35,250 nt of DNA from SLQH01 sp964612995 (lineage in GTDB: Bacteria > Planctomycetota > UBA11346). Location: contig CAZTGE010000029.1 in assembly GCA_964612995.1 (NCBI GenBank), positions 1 through 35,250 of the forward strand, written 5' to 3'. Position 1 is the first letter of the stretch. Each line of letters opens with the position of its first letter. The position numbers were made by a program, and so were the translations under genes. Shown piece after piece: positions 16,498-25,109 of the stretch. The notes beneath the pieces were generated by a model. The model saw only the letters and a program-made list of their open reading frames with translations. It did no database searches and was not told the origin of the DNA.

Positions 16498-17730
16498 TCA
16501 GCCCCCTGCCGCAGCGGCCATATCGGCCAGCAGCTCATCGATGCGGGTGAAGACCTCGCGCATCTGCTTGGCCTCCGGCAAGAGGGTGATGCGGAAGTAA
16601 TCGGGCACATCGAGATTGAACGAACGCCCCGGACACACCAGCACGTGCTTGCGCTCGAGCAACTGCATCGCGAAGTCCTCGTCATCGAAACCGGGCAGGC
16701 GTTGGGGATCGACACGCAGGAAGGCATAGAGCGCGCCACGCGGATTGATCAGCTCAAGATAGGGGCTGCGGGCAACGCAGTCGAGCACTGCCTGACGGGT
16801 CTCATGCAGCCGACCGCCGGGTTCGCAGAGGTCGCGGATGCTCTGGTAGCCGCCGAGCGCCGTCTGCACCGCCCACTGCCCGGGCACGTTGGGGCACAAG
16901 CGCAGGCTGACCAGCAGATCGAGCGCCTCGATGTACTTGCGGGCGTGGTCACGCTCACCGCTGAAGCTGACCCAGCCGACGCGCATACCGCAGGCGCGAT
17001 AGACCTTGCTCAGTCCGGAGTAGGTCGCGCACAGGGTACCGCGCACCAGACTGGCCATGGGGATGTACGCCGCGTCCTCATAGGTCAGACCGTCGTAGAT
17101 CTCATCGGTGAGGATCACCAGCTTGTAGCGCTCCGCGAGCTCGGCGATGGCAGTGAGGGTCTCGCGGTCGTAGACCGCACCGGTGGGGTTGTTGGGGTTG
17201 ATGATCACGATCGCACGGGTGCGGTTGGTGATCCGCGCTTCGATATCCGCCGGGCTCGGTTGCCAGGCGCGCTGCGGATCGCAGGCGTAGTGCACCGCCT
17301 TGCCGCCGTGCAGCACGACCGAAGCGGTCCACAAGGGGTAGTCGGGCGCTGGCACCAGGACCTCGTCGCCCGGGTTGATCAGCGCGCGCATGGTCATGAG
17401 GATCATCTCGGAGACCCCGTTGCCCATGAACACGTGCTCGGCATCGGCGTCGAGCACACCGCGGTCCTGCTGCTGCATGACCACCGCTTCGCGCGCGGGG
17501 AAGATGCCCTTCTGATGGCAGTAGGCGTCGGCCCCGGGCAGGTTCTCGATCATCGCCCGACGCATGGTCTCGGGCATGCGGAAGCCGAAGGCGCCGGGGT
17601 TGCCGATGTTCAGCTTGACGATGTCGTAGCCCTCGTGCTCGAGCTGATGCGCCCGGGCGGCCAGCGGCCCACGGATCTCGTAGCGGACGTTGTCCAGGAC
17701 GTGACTGGGGCTGATCTCGAGGATGCTCAT
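16498..17730 (-). CDS. alaA: Alanine/glutamate-pyruvate aminotransferase, AlaA type
   Basis: PLP fold-type I transaminase of 410 aa, making alanine from pyruvate and glutamate. The sequence follows E. coli AlaA as I recall it: NVRYEIRGPL, KLNIGNPGAFGF, NGVSEMILMTMRALINPGDE, VPAPDYPLWTASVVLHGGKA, INPNNPTGAVYDRETL, LTDEIYDGLTYED, and the PLP lysine in YSGLSKVYRACGMRVGW, then QTALGGYQSI and PRGALYAF. The start is ATG 17730; the frame continues upstream antisense to other genes but the family begins here. It converges on dnaA with a 12-bp gap. Confidence 0.94.
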   Translation of the reverse strand: MSILEISPSHVLDNVRYEIRGPLAARAHQLEHEGYDIVKLNIGNPGAFGFRMPETMRRAMIENLPGADAYCHQKGIFPAREAVVMQQQDRGVLDADAEHVFMGNGVSEMILMTMRALINPGDEVLVPAPDYPLWTASVVLHGGKAVHYACDPQRAWQPSPADIEARITNRTRAIVIINPNNPTGAVYDRETLTAIAELAERYKLVILTDEIYDGLTYEDAAYIPMASLVRGTLCATYSGLSKVYRACGMRVGWVSFSGERDHARKYIEALDLLVSLRLCPNVPGQWAVQTALGGYQSIRDLCEPGGRLHETRQAVLDCVARSPYLELINPRGALYAFLRVDPQRLPGFDDEDFAMQLLERKHVLVCPGRSFNLDVPDYFRITLLPEAKQMREVFTRIDELLADMAAAAGG

Positions 17731-17827
17731 GGAAGGGATCCCGTAGACGGGTGGCGAACGCGGGTCCGGGCACGGACTGGCGCACACGGGTGGGGGTGGA
17801 TGCACGCCTGGCAACGGCGATGCTGAT

Positions 17828-18343
17828 TCAGGCGCCGGTGCTCTCGCGTCGACTGCGCTCGGCCTGGCGCCGCAACCATTCGCCATCGAGGCGGAAGGTG
17901 GTCCAGGCGTCGTTGGGCCGGGCTCCGAGGCTTTCGTAGAACTCCATCGCGGTGCTGTTCCACAGCAGGCTGGTCCACTCGACCCGGCTGCAATCCCAAT
18001 CGAGCGCAGCCTGGGCGACGAAGCGCAAGAGACGTGAGCCGATGCCCTGATGGCGGAAGCGCTCTTTGACGTAGATGTCTTCGAGGTAGATACCGCGCCG
18101 CCCGGCGAAGGTGGAAAAGGTCTGGAAGAAGGTCGCCATGCCGGCTGGCTCGCCATCGCGGAAGGCGAGCACGCCCTTGAGCACGTGATCCGGCTGCAGC
18201 TCCTCACGCAGGACCTCCTCGGTGCAGGCGTTGCGCTCCGAGGCATGCTCGTAGGCCGCGAGCTCGCCGACCATCTCGCACAGGATCGCCGCATCATCCG
18301 GACCCGCCATGCGCAGGACGATGTTCGGCCTGTCCGTTGCCAT
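17828..18343 (-). CDS. GNAT N-acetyltransferase, SSAT-like
   Basis: 171-aa acetyl-CoA-dependent N-acetyltransferase. The acetyl-CoA loop is RFRHQGIGSRLL, preceded by GIYLEDIYVKE, and followed by CSRVEWTSLLWNSTAMEFYESLGA. YLEDIYV plus WN..AM.FY..LGA is the pattern of the spermidine/spermine N1-acetyltransferase (SSAT, diamine acetyltransferase) branch, so a polyamine or similar primary amine is the likely substrate; this is inference. Start ATG 18343 has GGAGG close upstream. It sits between alaA and larB on the same strand, 97 bp before alaA. Confidence 0.88.
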   Translation of the reverse strand: MATDRPNIVLRMAGPDDAAILCEMVGELAAYEHASERNACTEEVLREELQPDHVLKGVLAFRDGEPAGMATFFQTFSTFAGRRGIYLEDIYVKERFRHQGIGSRLLRFVAQAALDWDCSRVEWTSLLWNSTAMEFYESLGARPNDAWTTFRLDGEWLRRQAERSRRESTGA

Positions 18344-18489
18344 GGTGCCTCCTTCGCCTGCAGCGTACGCTGCGAGGCGAGTGTGCGCAAGATCATCGCC
18401 GCTCGCGGCGCAGCGCGCCGAGCGCTCACTGCGCAAACGCGCGCACCAGCCCGGCACGGATACTCCGAGCGGTCGTGCCTGCGACGGCT

Positions 18490-19149
18490 TCAGGCCGGAG
18501 CCGGAGGCATGGCGCGCCGGGCGATGCCGGCCGCGGCGTAGCCGGCGCCGAAGCCGTTGTCGATGTTGACCACCATCAGGCCCGGCGCGCAGGAGGTGAG
18601 CATGCTGCGCAGGGCAGTGCGCCCGCCGTCTGCCACTCCGTAGCCGATCGAGGTCGGACACCCGACCACCGGCAGGTCGACCAGCCCGGTGAGCACCGTG
18701 GCCAGGGCCGCGTCCATGCCCGCGACCACGATCACCGCACAGCACTCACGGATGGCGTCGATGTGCCGCAGGACCCGGTGCAGCCCGGTACAGCCGCAGT
18801 CGGCGAAGCTGCGCACCGCGACCCGGCGCATGCGCAGGGTCAGGATCGCTTCTTCGGCCACGGCCTGATCCGAGGTCCCGGCGCTGACCACCGCCACCGG
18901 CGGGGTCTGGGGGTCCTGCTCGCCGACGGTGAAGCAGCCACTGCGCGGGTGCGCGCGGCCCTGCGGCAGCGCCACGGCCAGACCCTCCAACACCGGCTCC
19001 TCCGCCCGGGTCACCAGCACCTGGCCGTGCGCCTGCACCAGACCCTCCGCCGCCGCAACGGTCTCGGGTACGGTCTTGCCGAGCGCGAACACCACTTCGG
19101 GAAAGCCACACCGGCGCAAGCGGTCGAGGTCGAGATCGAGGTGGTCCAT
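18490..19149 (-). CDS. larB: Pyridinium-3,5-biscarboxylic acid mononucleotide synthase (LarB)
   Basis: LarB carboxylates nicotinic acid adenine dinucleotide in the first step of the nickel-pincer cofactor pathway used by lactate racemase and relatives. About 219 aa. Seen: RRCGFPEVVFALGKT near the N terminus, then the PurE-like core VAVVSAGTSDQAVAEEA, SFADCGCTGLHRVL, VIVVAGMDAALATVLTGL, VGCPTSIGYGVADGG, and LTSCAPGLMVVNIDNGFGAGYAA. The usual roughly 30-residue helical N-terminal extension is missing or starts differently; ATG 19149 is the best start I see. larC, larE and larA are not beside it. Older annotations call this family an AIR carboxylase homologue. Confidence 0.92.
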   Translation of the reverse strand: MDHLDLDLDRLRRCGFPEVVFALGKTVPETVAAAEGLVQAHGQVLVTRAEEPVLEGLAVALPQGRAHPRSGCFTVGEQDPQTPPVAVVSAGTSDQAVAEEAILTLRMRRVAVRSFADCGCTGLHRVLRHIDAIRECCAVIVVAGMDAALATVLTGLVDLPVVGCPTSIGYGVADGGRTALRSMLTSCAPGLMVVNIDNGFGAGYAAAGIARRAMPPAPA

Positions 19150-19417
19150 GCCCGGGTCATAGCGCCACGCCGGTACGGACAAGCGTGGTGGCAAACAAGT
19201 CGCCACACCGATCCCGGGCAGCGCCCGGCGCGGCGGATGCCGCAGGAGCCGCTGGTCGCACACCACGCGAGCGAGCCGATCCACGGCGTCGACGGCACTA
19301 CCGGTATCAGCTTCGCGGGCTCGCAACCGCCATCGGCCATGTGTTCGGGTTCGATTGTCAACGTCAGCAACGGCTGCGTCTGCAGCGCGAACGGCGGCCG
19401 GTGGTCCCGTTCGCGCG

Positions 19418-21064
19418 TCAGCCAGCGTCCGCCAGCCCGGCGAGCAGTTCCTGATGGTCGACGGCATCGATCTGGGCCGCCGGCAGGAAGCGCGCTGCGT
19501 AGGTGGCGTAGACCCCACGGCGGATGAACACCGCGAAGATATCCGGGTCGAGATGGCCGTCGTCGACCATCGCGCGCAGGATCTTGAGCGCACGCGAGAG
19601 CGTCAGCGCCTCCTTGTAGGGGCGGTCGGCTGCGGTCAGGGCCTCGAACACATCCGCGATGGCCATGGTCCGCGCCTGCACGCTCATCTGCTCGCGCGTC
19701 AGCCTGCGGGGGTAGCCCTTGCCGTCGCAGCGTTCGTGGTGCCCGCCGGCGAATTCCGGTACGCGCCTGAGGTGGCGCGGGTAGGGCAGGCTCTCGAGCA
19801 TCTCGATCGACACCCGCACGTGGCTGCGGATGACCTCGCGCTCCTCCTCGGTCAAGGTGCCGCGTTCGATGCACAGGTTGTGCACCTCGTCCGCGGTCAG
19901 CAGCGGTACGATCTGGCCGTCGGGGTCGCACCAGGTCTGGGCCGCGATCGCATGCACCCGCCCCTGCATCGCCGGACCCATGCGGATCTCGCCACGATTG
20001 GCCGCTTCGAGGAACTCGAGATCCGCCTCGAGTTCCTCGCGCGCGCGCACCTCGTCGGCCTCGGCCGTCTCCGGTTCGGTGCCCATGGCGATGGCCTGCC
20101 ACTTGACCGCCTCCAGATCGCGCTTGATCGCGGCGAAACGCGTTCGGATCAGCTCGATGCGGTCGAACGGCCGCTGCAGGCGGGTGGCCTTGTCCATCAG
20201 CCACTCGGGGGTGGCGATCTTGCCGCAGTCGTGCAGCAGTGCGGCGATGTAGAGCTCGCGCCGGCCGTCCTCGTCCATCGTGAAACCGGCCAGCGGGCCG
20301 GTGTCGTCCTCGCCGAGCGCGTTGGCGATCATCATCGTCAGTTCCGGCACCCGTTGGCAGTGGGCGCCGGTATGCGGCGATTTCTCATCGATCGCGTGGG
20401 CGATGAGGGCGACGAAGCTCTCGAACAGCTCGTGCATGCCCTCGATCAGATGTTGCCTGGTCAGCGCGATCGCTGCCTGCGAAGCCAGGCTCTCGACCAT
20501 CCGCTGTACCGGACGCGAGAACGGGATCACCGTGTCGTCTTCGCCGGCCTGGGCGTTGAGCAACTGCAGTACGCCGATGATCTCGCCCTCGTGGTCGGTC
20601 ATCGGCACGGTGAGCATCGATTCGGAACGGTAGCCGGTGCGCAGATCGAAGGCGCGGGTGGCGCTGAAATCGAAGCCATCAGCGTTGTAGGCGTCCGGGA
20701 TGTTGATCGCGCGACCGGAGAGCACGGCGTGGGCGACGACCGAAGCGTGGTTGGGCTCGCCGTCCGCGTTGTAGAGCGGCACCCCCGGCAGGTCGATCGG
20801 CCGACCGCTGACCCCGCCCAGGGCGATGCCGAGGCTGTCAGTGCGCATGATCACGAACCGGGCCACCCCCTGCTCGCGATCCACCGCATAGAAGGTCCCG
20901 CCGTCGGCATGGGCGACCAGTTTGCTGCCCAACAGGATCCGTTCCTGCAGCTTCATCGGATCGCGCTCGGTCGAGAGCGCGTGGCCGATCGAATTGAGCA
21001 GGTCGATCCGTTCGATGAGCAGATCGAGCAGCCGCTGGTTGAGTGACGACTGGGTACCGGCCAT
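19418..21064 (-). CDS. GAF/HD-GYP cyclic-di-GMP phosphodiesterase
   Basis: 548 aa, cytoplasmic, no membrane helix. Residues 25-200 are a GAF-type sensor (SKLVAHADGGTFYAVD, YRSESMLTVPMTDHEGEIIGVLQLLNA). The HD-GYP domain follows: LFESFVALIAHAIDEKSPHTGAHCQRV, LYIAALLHDCGKIATPEWLMDKAT, then GGHHERCDGKGYPRRL and IADVFEALTAADRPYKEA. HD and GYP motifs are both intact, so c-di-GMP hydrolysis is expected. Between them sits an insertion of over 100 residues (from about ATRLQRPFDRIELIRTRF) that I recall in one HD-GYP subfamily. Start ATG 21064. The signal sensed by the GAF domain is unknown. Confidence 0.92.
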   Translation of the reverse strand: MAGTQSSLNQRLLDLLIERIDLLNSIGHALSTERDPMKLQERILLGSKLVAHADGGTFYAVDREQGVARFVIMRTDSLGIALGGVSGRPIDLPGVPLYNADGEPNHASVVAHAVLSGRAINIPDAYNADGFDFSATRAFDLRTGYRSESMLTVPMTDHEGEIIGVLQLLNAQAGEDDTVIPFSRPVQRMVESLASQAAIALTRQHLIEGMHELFESFVALIAHAIDEKSPHTGAHCQRVPELTMMIANALGEDDTGPLAGFTMDEDGRRELYIAALLHDCGKIATPEWLMDKATRLQRPFDRIELIRTRFAAIKRDLEAVKWQAIAMGTEPETAEADEVRAREELEADLEFLEAANRGEIRMGPAMQGRVHAIAAQTWCDPDGQIVPLLTADEVHNLCIERGTLTEEEREVIRSHVRVSIEMLESLPYPRHLRRVPEFAGGHHERCDGKGYPRRLTREQMSVQARTMAIADVFEALTAADRPYKEALTLSRALKILRAMVDDGHLDPDIFAVFIRRGVYATYAARFLPAAQIDAVDHQELLAGLADAG

Positions 21065-21248
21065 GCTTGGATCATGGTAGCCGCGGCCCTGCGAGGCGCG
21101 AGGCCAAAAAAACGGACACTGCGTCATCGCCACCGTCCACGGCACGCATTTCCTTTTGCTTCGCCGCGGGTCGACATAAGGTCTTGCCCCATTTCGCAAA
21201 CCGCACGAGCCAGTCCACCCGGATGGCGACAATCAAGGAGCTACTCGC

Positions 21249-22268
21249 ATGGCCATCAAGGTCCACTACGCCAAGACCGCTCGGGTCACCGCGCTGAAGA
21301 AGAAGACGGTGGCGATCATCGGCTACGGCAGCCAGGGTCACGCCCACGCGCTCAACCTCCGCGACAGCGGCGTCGAGGTGGTCATCGGCATGCACAGCAT
21401 GAGCGATCCCACTGCCGCCGCGGCCAAGAAGGCCAGGTTCACGGTGTTGGGCATCGGCGACGCCGTCGCCGCCGCCGACGTGATCATGGTTCTGGTTCCC
21501 GACGAGTTCCAGGCCGACGCCTACACCAAGCACATCGAGCCGAACCTCAGCGCCGGCAAGATGCTGATGTTCGCCCACGGCTTCAACATCCACTTCGGTT
21601 ACATCAAGCCACCGGCCGAGGTCGATGTGGCGATGATCGCGCCCAAGGGCCCCGGCCACACCGTGCGCAGCCAGTTCGTCGAGGGCGGCGGTGTGCCCTG
21701 CCTGGTCGCGATCCAGCAGGACGCCACCGGCAAGGCGATGCAGACCGCCCTGGCCTATGGCGCCGGTCTCGGCGGCGCCCGCGCCGGCATCATCGAGACC
21801 ACCTTCAAGGAAGAGACCGAAACCGACCTCTTCGGCGAGCAGGTGGTTCTCTGCGGCGGCCTGACCGAACTGATCAAGGCCGGCTTCGACACCCTGGTCG
21901 ACGCCGGCTACGCGCCCGAGATGGCCTACTTCGAGTGCCTGCACGAGGTCAAGCTGATCGTCGACCTGATGGTCAAGGGTGGCCTGAGCTACATGCGTTA
22001 CTCGATCTCCAACACGGCCGAGTATGGCGACTATCTCACCGGGCCCAAGCTGATCAACCAGGGCACCCGCAAGCGCATGGAAGCGGTGCTCAAGAAGATC
22101 CAGAACGGCAGCTTCGCCAAGGCCTTCAAGCAGGAATGCGAAGACGGCAAGCAGCTGATGAAGCAGAAGCGCAAGGACGAGTACAACCTCCCGATCGAGA
22201 AGACCGGGCGCAAGCTGCGCAAGATGATGAAGTGGATCGACGCCGTCGAGGTCAAGCCGGTCGGCTGA
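21249..22268 (+). CDS. ilvC: Ketol-acid reductoisomerase (class I)
   Basis: Converts acetolactate and acetohydroxybutyrate to dihydroxy acids in Val/Leu/Ile synthesis. 339 aa, class I length. Seen: VAIIGYGSQGHAHALNLRDSG (nucleotide fold), AHGFNIHFGYI with the catalytic His, IAPKGPGHTVRSQFVEGGGVPCL, and the metal-binding knot ETTFKEETETDLFGEQVVLCGG, HEVKLIVDLM, SNTAEYGDY. The cofactor loop after VVIG reads MHSMSD and lacks the usual Arg/Ser/Ser phosphate-binding set, see findings. AAGGAG lies just upstream of ATG 21249. It is monocistronic, followed by a strong hairpin. Confidence 0.97.
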   Translation: MAIKVHYAKTARVTALKKKTVAIIGYGSQGHAHALNLRDSGVEVVIGMHSMSDPTAAAAKKARFTVLGIGDAVAAADVIMVLVPDEFQADAYTKHIEPNLSAGKMLMFAHGFNIHFGYIKPPAEVDVAMIAPKGPGHTVRSQFVEGGGVPCLVAIQQDATGKAMQTALAYGAGLGGARAGIIETTFKEETETDLFGEQVVLCGGLTELIKAGFDTLVDAGYAPEMAYFECLHEVKLIVDLMVKGGLSYMRYSISNTAEYGDYLTGPKLINQGTRKRMEAVLKKIQNGSFAKAFKQECEDGKQLMKQKRKDEYNLPIEKTGRKLRKMMKWIDAVEVKPVG

Positions 22269-22280
22269 CGACCGCTGCGT

Positions 22281-22307
22281 GAGGTCCGCGGCCGGACCGC
22301 GGACCTC
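22281..22307 (+). terminator. Strong hairpin after ilvC
   Basis: An 11-bp perfect stem, GAGGTCCGCGG paired with CCGCGGACCTC around a CCGGA loop, begins 12 bases after the ilvC stop. A smaller CCCC/GGGG hairpin follows at 22314-22325. There is no T-run, so termination by an intrinsic mechanism is plausible but not certain. It may serve both convergent genes. Confidence 0.65.
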
Positions 22308-22348
22308 ACACGCCCCCTCAAGGGGCTGCGACCGAAGACGAGTTGCCT

Positions 22349-22383
22349 GGACCGGGCGGTTGGCGCGAGCTACCGCCCGGTCC
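22349..22383 (-). terminator. Hairpin across the stop of the kinase gene
   Basis: GGACCGGGCGG (22349-22359) pairs perfectly with CCGCCCGGTCC (22373-22383) around a 13-base loop that includes the TAG stop of the minus-strand kinase. It is positioned as a terminator or 3'-end stabiliser for that transcript. No T-run is present. Confidence 0.45.
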
Positions 22384-24373
22384 GCTCGTTCTCTCCGGCA
22401 TCGTCTGCCAGCCGTGGCTCGAGCACCAGCCGCAGGCCGATGGTCGCCCGACGGGTATCCTCGCTCGAGCCGAGGCGTTCGGCGCTGCGCAGACTGCGCG
22501 GCTGGTCCTCCCAGCTGCCGCCACGGCGGACCCGGGTGCGCCCGCTCTCGACCACAGGGTCGATCAACTCGCGCTGCGAGGCGGCCCGATGGCGATGGGC
22601 GTCGCGACACCACTCCCAGACGTTGCCGTGCATGTCGTACAGACCCCAGGCGTTGGGCGCGTAGCTGGCCACCGGACTGCGGCGTGCGAAACCGTCGTCC
22701 CAGGCCACGGCCCAGGCCAGGTCGCTGCTGGCGTCGGCGGCGTTGGCATGACGCTGCAGGGCATCCGGCTCCGCGCCGCAGGACCAGGCGGCGGCGGTCC
22801 CGGCCCGACAGGCGTACTCCCATTGGGCTTCGCTCGGCAGTCGAACCCGGAACGGAGCGTCGAGCAACTGGTTGCAGCGGGCGACCAGCTCGCGGGCGTC
22901 GTTCCAACTCACATGGGCCACCGGCACATCGTCCGCGAGTTGCTCCTCGCCCGACGGCAGTCCACCGACCACCGCATGGTAGAAGGCCCGGGTACACTCG
23001 GTCTGTCCGATCCAACAGGGGGTGGTCAGGGTCACGTTGACCAGACCCTCGTCCGTACCGCGATCGCGTTCGTCGTCCGGGCTGCCCATGCGGAAGCTGC
23101 CCGGTGCGACGCGGCGGAAACGCTGCGCGACCGGACCACGGCGCAGATCGATCCAGGGCCCCACTTCGTCGCTGCCCCGCTCCAGCTCCAGTGGCCCGGT
23201 GATCGCCGCGAGGCTCGGCGGAGGCGGCGTGCCCCCATCCGGCGTGCCGGCCACCGGCGTCTGCGCCGGTCCAGGCGACGTGGTCCGCGCCTTTGGTACG
23301 GGCGCCTGCTGCCGTGGTCCATCGGCCCGCTCCGGGATGTCCGATTCTGCATCGTCGCCCCACGTGCGCAGTACGGACCAGGTCAGCACCACCACCGCGG
23401 CAACGGCCAGCGCGATGCTGGTCCGCGGACCGATCACATGTCGGCGAGCCGGCGGACGCGCCGGGCCGTGACCAGGCGCCGGCAGGCGGCCATCGGACTG
23501 CAGCCACATGTCCAGCGCGGCGACCATCGTCGCCGGATCACGATAGCGGAGCTCGGGATCCTTGGCCATCGCCGTGGAGATGATATGGGCCAGCGACGGG
23601 TTGGCCCGTGAACGCACCTGGCGCAGATCCGGCGGGGCCTGGGTGGTGATGGCGGCGAGCACGGCCATGGTGTTGTCACCCTTGAAGGGCTTCTGACCGC
23701 TGACCAGGGTGAACAACGTGGCCCCCAGCGCATGGATGTCGCTGCGGATGTCGCAGGCCTCTCCCCGGACCTGTTCCGGGCTCATGTAGGCCGGCGTACC
23801 GATCATCGCCCCGTCGACGGTGATGTCGCTGTTGCTGCCCTGACGCGCCAGGCCGAGATCACCGAGCTTGGCCTGGCCCTCGGCGGAGAGGAACACGTTG
23901 TGCGGCTTGATGTCGCGGTGGATCAGCTTGGCCTTGTGCAGGGCCTGGAGGCCATCGGCGCACTGGCGGATCAGGCGTACCGCCCGCTTCGGCCCCAGTG
24001 GACCCTTCTTGTCGATCAGGGAATCGAGGTCGCCACCGGCGAGGTATTCCTGGGCCATGTAGACGACGCCCTGCTCTTCGCCGAACCCGTAGATGCTCAC
24101 CACGTGTGGATGCGAGACCCGCGCCGCCGCGCGGGCTTCGCGCAGGAAGCGCCTGGCGAAATCACCGCGTCGTTGCAGATGCGGCGCGAGGACCTTCAAC
24201 GCCACCGGTCGCTTGAGCTGCATGTCTTCAGCGAGATAGACGCTGGCCATCCCGCCTTCACCGAGCATCCCCACGATGCGGTACGGCCCGAGGACGCTCC
24301 CGATCTGGGGCCCCTGGCCACCGCAGGTCGTCTCTTCCCCACTCTGGTCGTCCATCTCCGCACCGTTGGCCAT
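22370..24373 (-). CDS. Membrane Ser/Thr kinase with formylglycine-enzyme-like ectodomain
   Basis: About 667 aa. Kinase domain at about 30-290: MLGEGGMASVYLAED, the lysine in PVALKVL (about 60), HRDIKPHN (152-159), DLG instead of DFG (172-174), IGTPAYMSPE. A proline-rich link and a membrane helix at about 317-337 lead to an outer FGE-sulfatase-like domain at about 415-650: VAPGSFRMGSP, VPVAHVSWNDARELV, RLPSEAQWEYACRAGT, WGLYDMHGNVWEWCRD, RVRRGGSWED. The catalytic Cys pair of true formylglycine-generating enzyme, expected after RGGS, is absent, so this part more likely binds a ligand than oxidises cysteine. Start ATG 24373 is uncertain; ATG 24355 is possible. Similar kinase fusions are known in Planctomycetota. 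Confidence 0.92.
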   Translation of the reverse strand: MANGAEMDDQSGEETTCGGQGPQIGSVLGPYRIVGMLGEGGMASVYLAEDMQLKRPVALKVLAPHLQRRGDFARRFLREARAAARVSHPHVVSIYGFGEEQGVVYMAQEYLAGGDLDSLIDKKGPLGPKRAVRLIRQCADGLQALHKAKLIHRDIKPHNVFLSAEGQAKLGDLGLARQGSNSDITVDGAMIGTPAYMSPEQVRGEACDIRSDIHALGATLFTLVSGQKPFKGDNTMAVLAAITTQAPPDLRQVRSRANPSLAHIISTAMAKDPELRYRDPATMVAALDMWLQSDGRLPAPGHGPARPPARRHVIGPRTSIALAVAAVVVLTWSVLRTWGDDAESDIPERADGPRQQAPVPKARTTSPGPAQTPVAGTPDGGTPPPPSLAAITGPLELERGSDEVGPWIDLRRGPVAQRFRRVAPGSFRMGSPDDERDRGTDEGLVNVTLTTPCWIGQTECTRAFYHAVVGGLPSGEEQLADDVPVAHVSWNDARELVARCNQLLDAPFRVRLPSEAQWEYACRAGTAAAWSCGAEPDALQRHANAADASSDLAWAVAWDDGFARRSPVASYAPNAWGLYDMHGNVWEWCRDAHRHRAASQRELIDPVVESGRTRVRRGGSWEDQPRSLRSAERLGSSEDTRRATIGLRLVLEPRLADDAGENERTGR

Positions 24374-24483
24374 GCGCCGCCATGATGCGCCGAGGCGTTC
24401 GGCTGCCAAGCGACGGTCAGCGGCGACTGTTCGCACGCGCCGGCCCGCTTGACCGCCCCACCCCGGCGGCGACGGTGGGAGGC

Positions 24484-24873
24484 ATGCGCGCGCTCGTGGT
24501 CTGCCTCGCCCTGCTCATCGTCGGCGCCAGCTCCGGCTGCCTCGCCCGTGGCGGCCTGGCCGGCGAGCTGGAGCGCAACCTCGACGCCAGCGTGGCCCTG
24601 GTCCACCAGGCGGTGCTGGCCGTGGTGCGCACGCGCGGGCTCGACCTGCAAACCGAGTCGGTCGATCACACGGACAGCCTGATCAAGGCTCGAGGCGCCG
24701 ACAACACCCCGATCACGTTCCATACCGAGCGCTTCACCGACAAGGCCAGCCAGCTGACGATCCAGATCGGCACCTTTGGCGATGAGGCGCGTAGTCGCGA
24801 GCTGTTCGACGCGATCGCTGAGCACCTGTCGCAGGCCGCCGCCGGCGCCGCGAGTGCGCCGACCGGGCCCTGA
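24484..24873 (+). CDS. Small lipoprotein, DUF3568-like
   Basis: 129 aa. The N-terminal MRALVVCLALLIVGASSGC is a lipoprotein signal with Cys at about 19 as the lipidation site. The mature part (ASVALVHQAVLAVVRTRGLDL, then ITFHTERFTDKASQLTIQIGTFGDEARSRELFDAI) matches my memory of the DUF3568 family: a helix, strands, then IxxGTFGD and a final helix. The function of that family is unknown. GGAGG lies only one base before ATG 24484, closer than usual, so a GTG at 24496 is conceivable but would lose the positive signal end. A palindromic repeat follows directly. Confidence 0.75.
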   Translation: MRALVVCLALLIVGASSGCLARGGLAGELERNLDASVALVHQAVLAVVRTRGLDLQTESVDHTDSLIKARGADNTPITFHTERFTDKASQLTIQIGTFGDEARSRELFDAIAEHLSQAAAGAASAPTGP

Positions 24874-24889
24874 GCCCCCTTCCCACCTG

Positions 24890-25066
24890 GCCCGGATCCC
24901 TCATGAGCAACGTCGCGAAAAGTCGTAGCGTGCTGTCAATGCAGGGCTTCGCGATCGAGGCGAACCGGAGCGTGGCAGCGCTACGTGAGGATCCGCCGAC
25001 CGAGCGAAGTCCTGTAGTGGCGGTGCGATACGGCTTTGCAGCAGATTTCTCATGAGAGATCCGGGC
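24890..25066. repeat. MITE-like palindromic element, copy 2
   Basis: A 177-bp second copy, in the same orientation as that at 3072-3247, with about six substitutions and one inserted G (in TGTAGTGG versus TGTATGG). Terminal inverted repeats are 18 bp with one mismatch. CTAG overlaps the right edge (25066-25069), whereas copy 1 has it on the left. It lies between the lipoprotein gene and the UvrA-family gene, 43 bp ahead of the latter's start, so it may carry part of that leader. Confidence 0.88.
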
Positions 25067-25109
25067 TAGCACCGCTTTTCCCGCCACCGGCCGCAGCTAG
25101 AGTCAGCGG

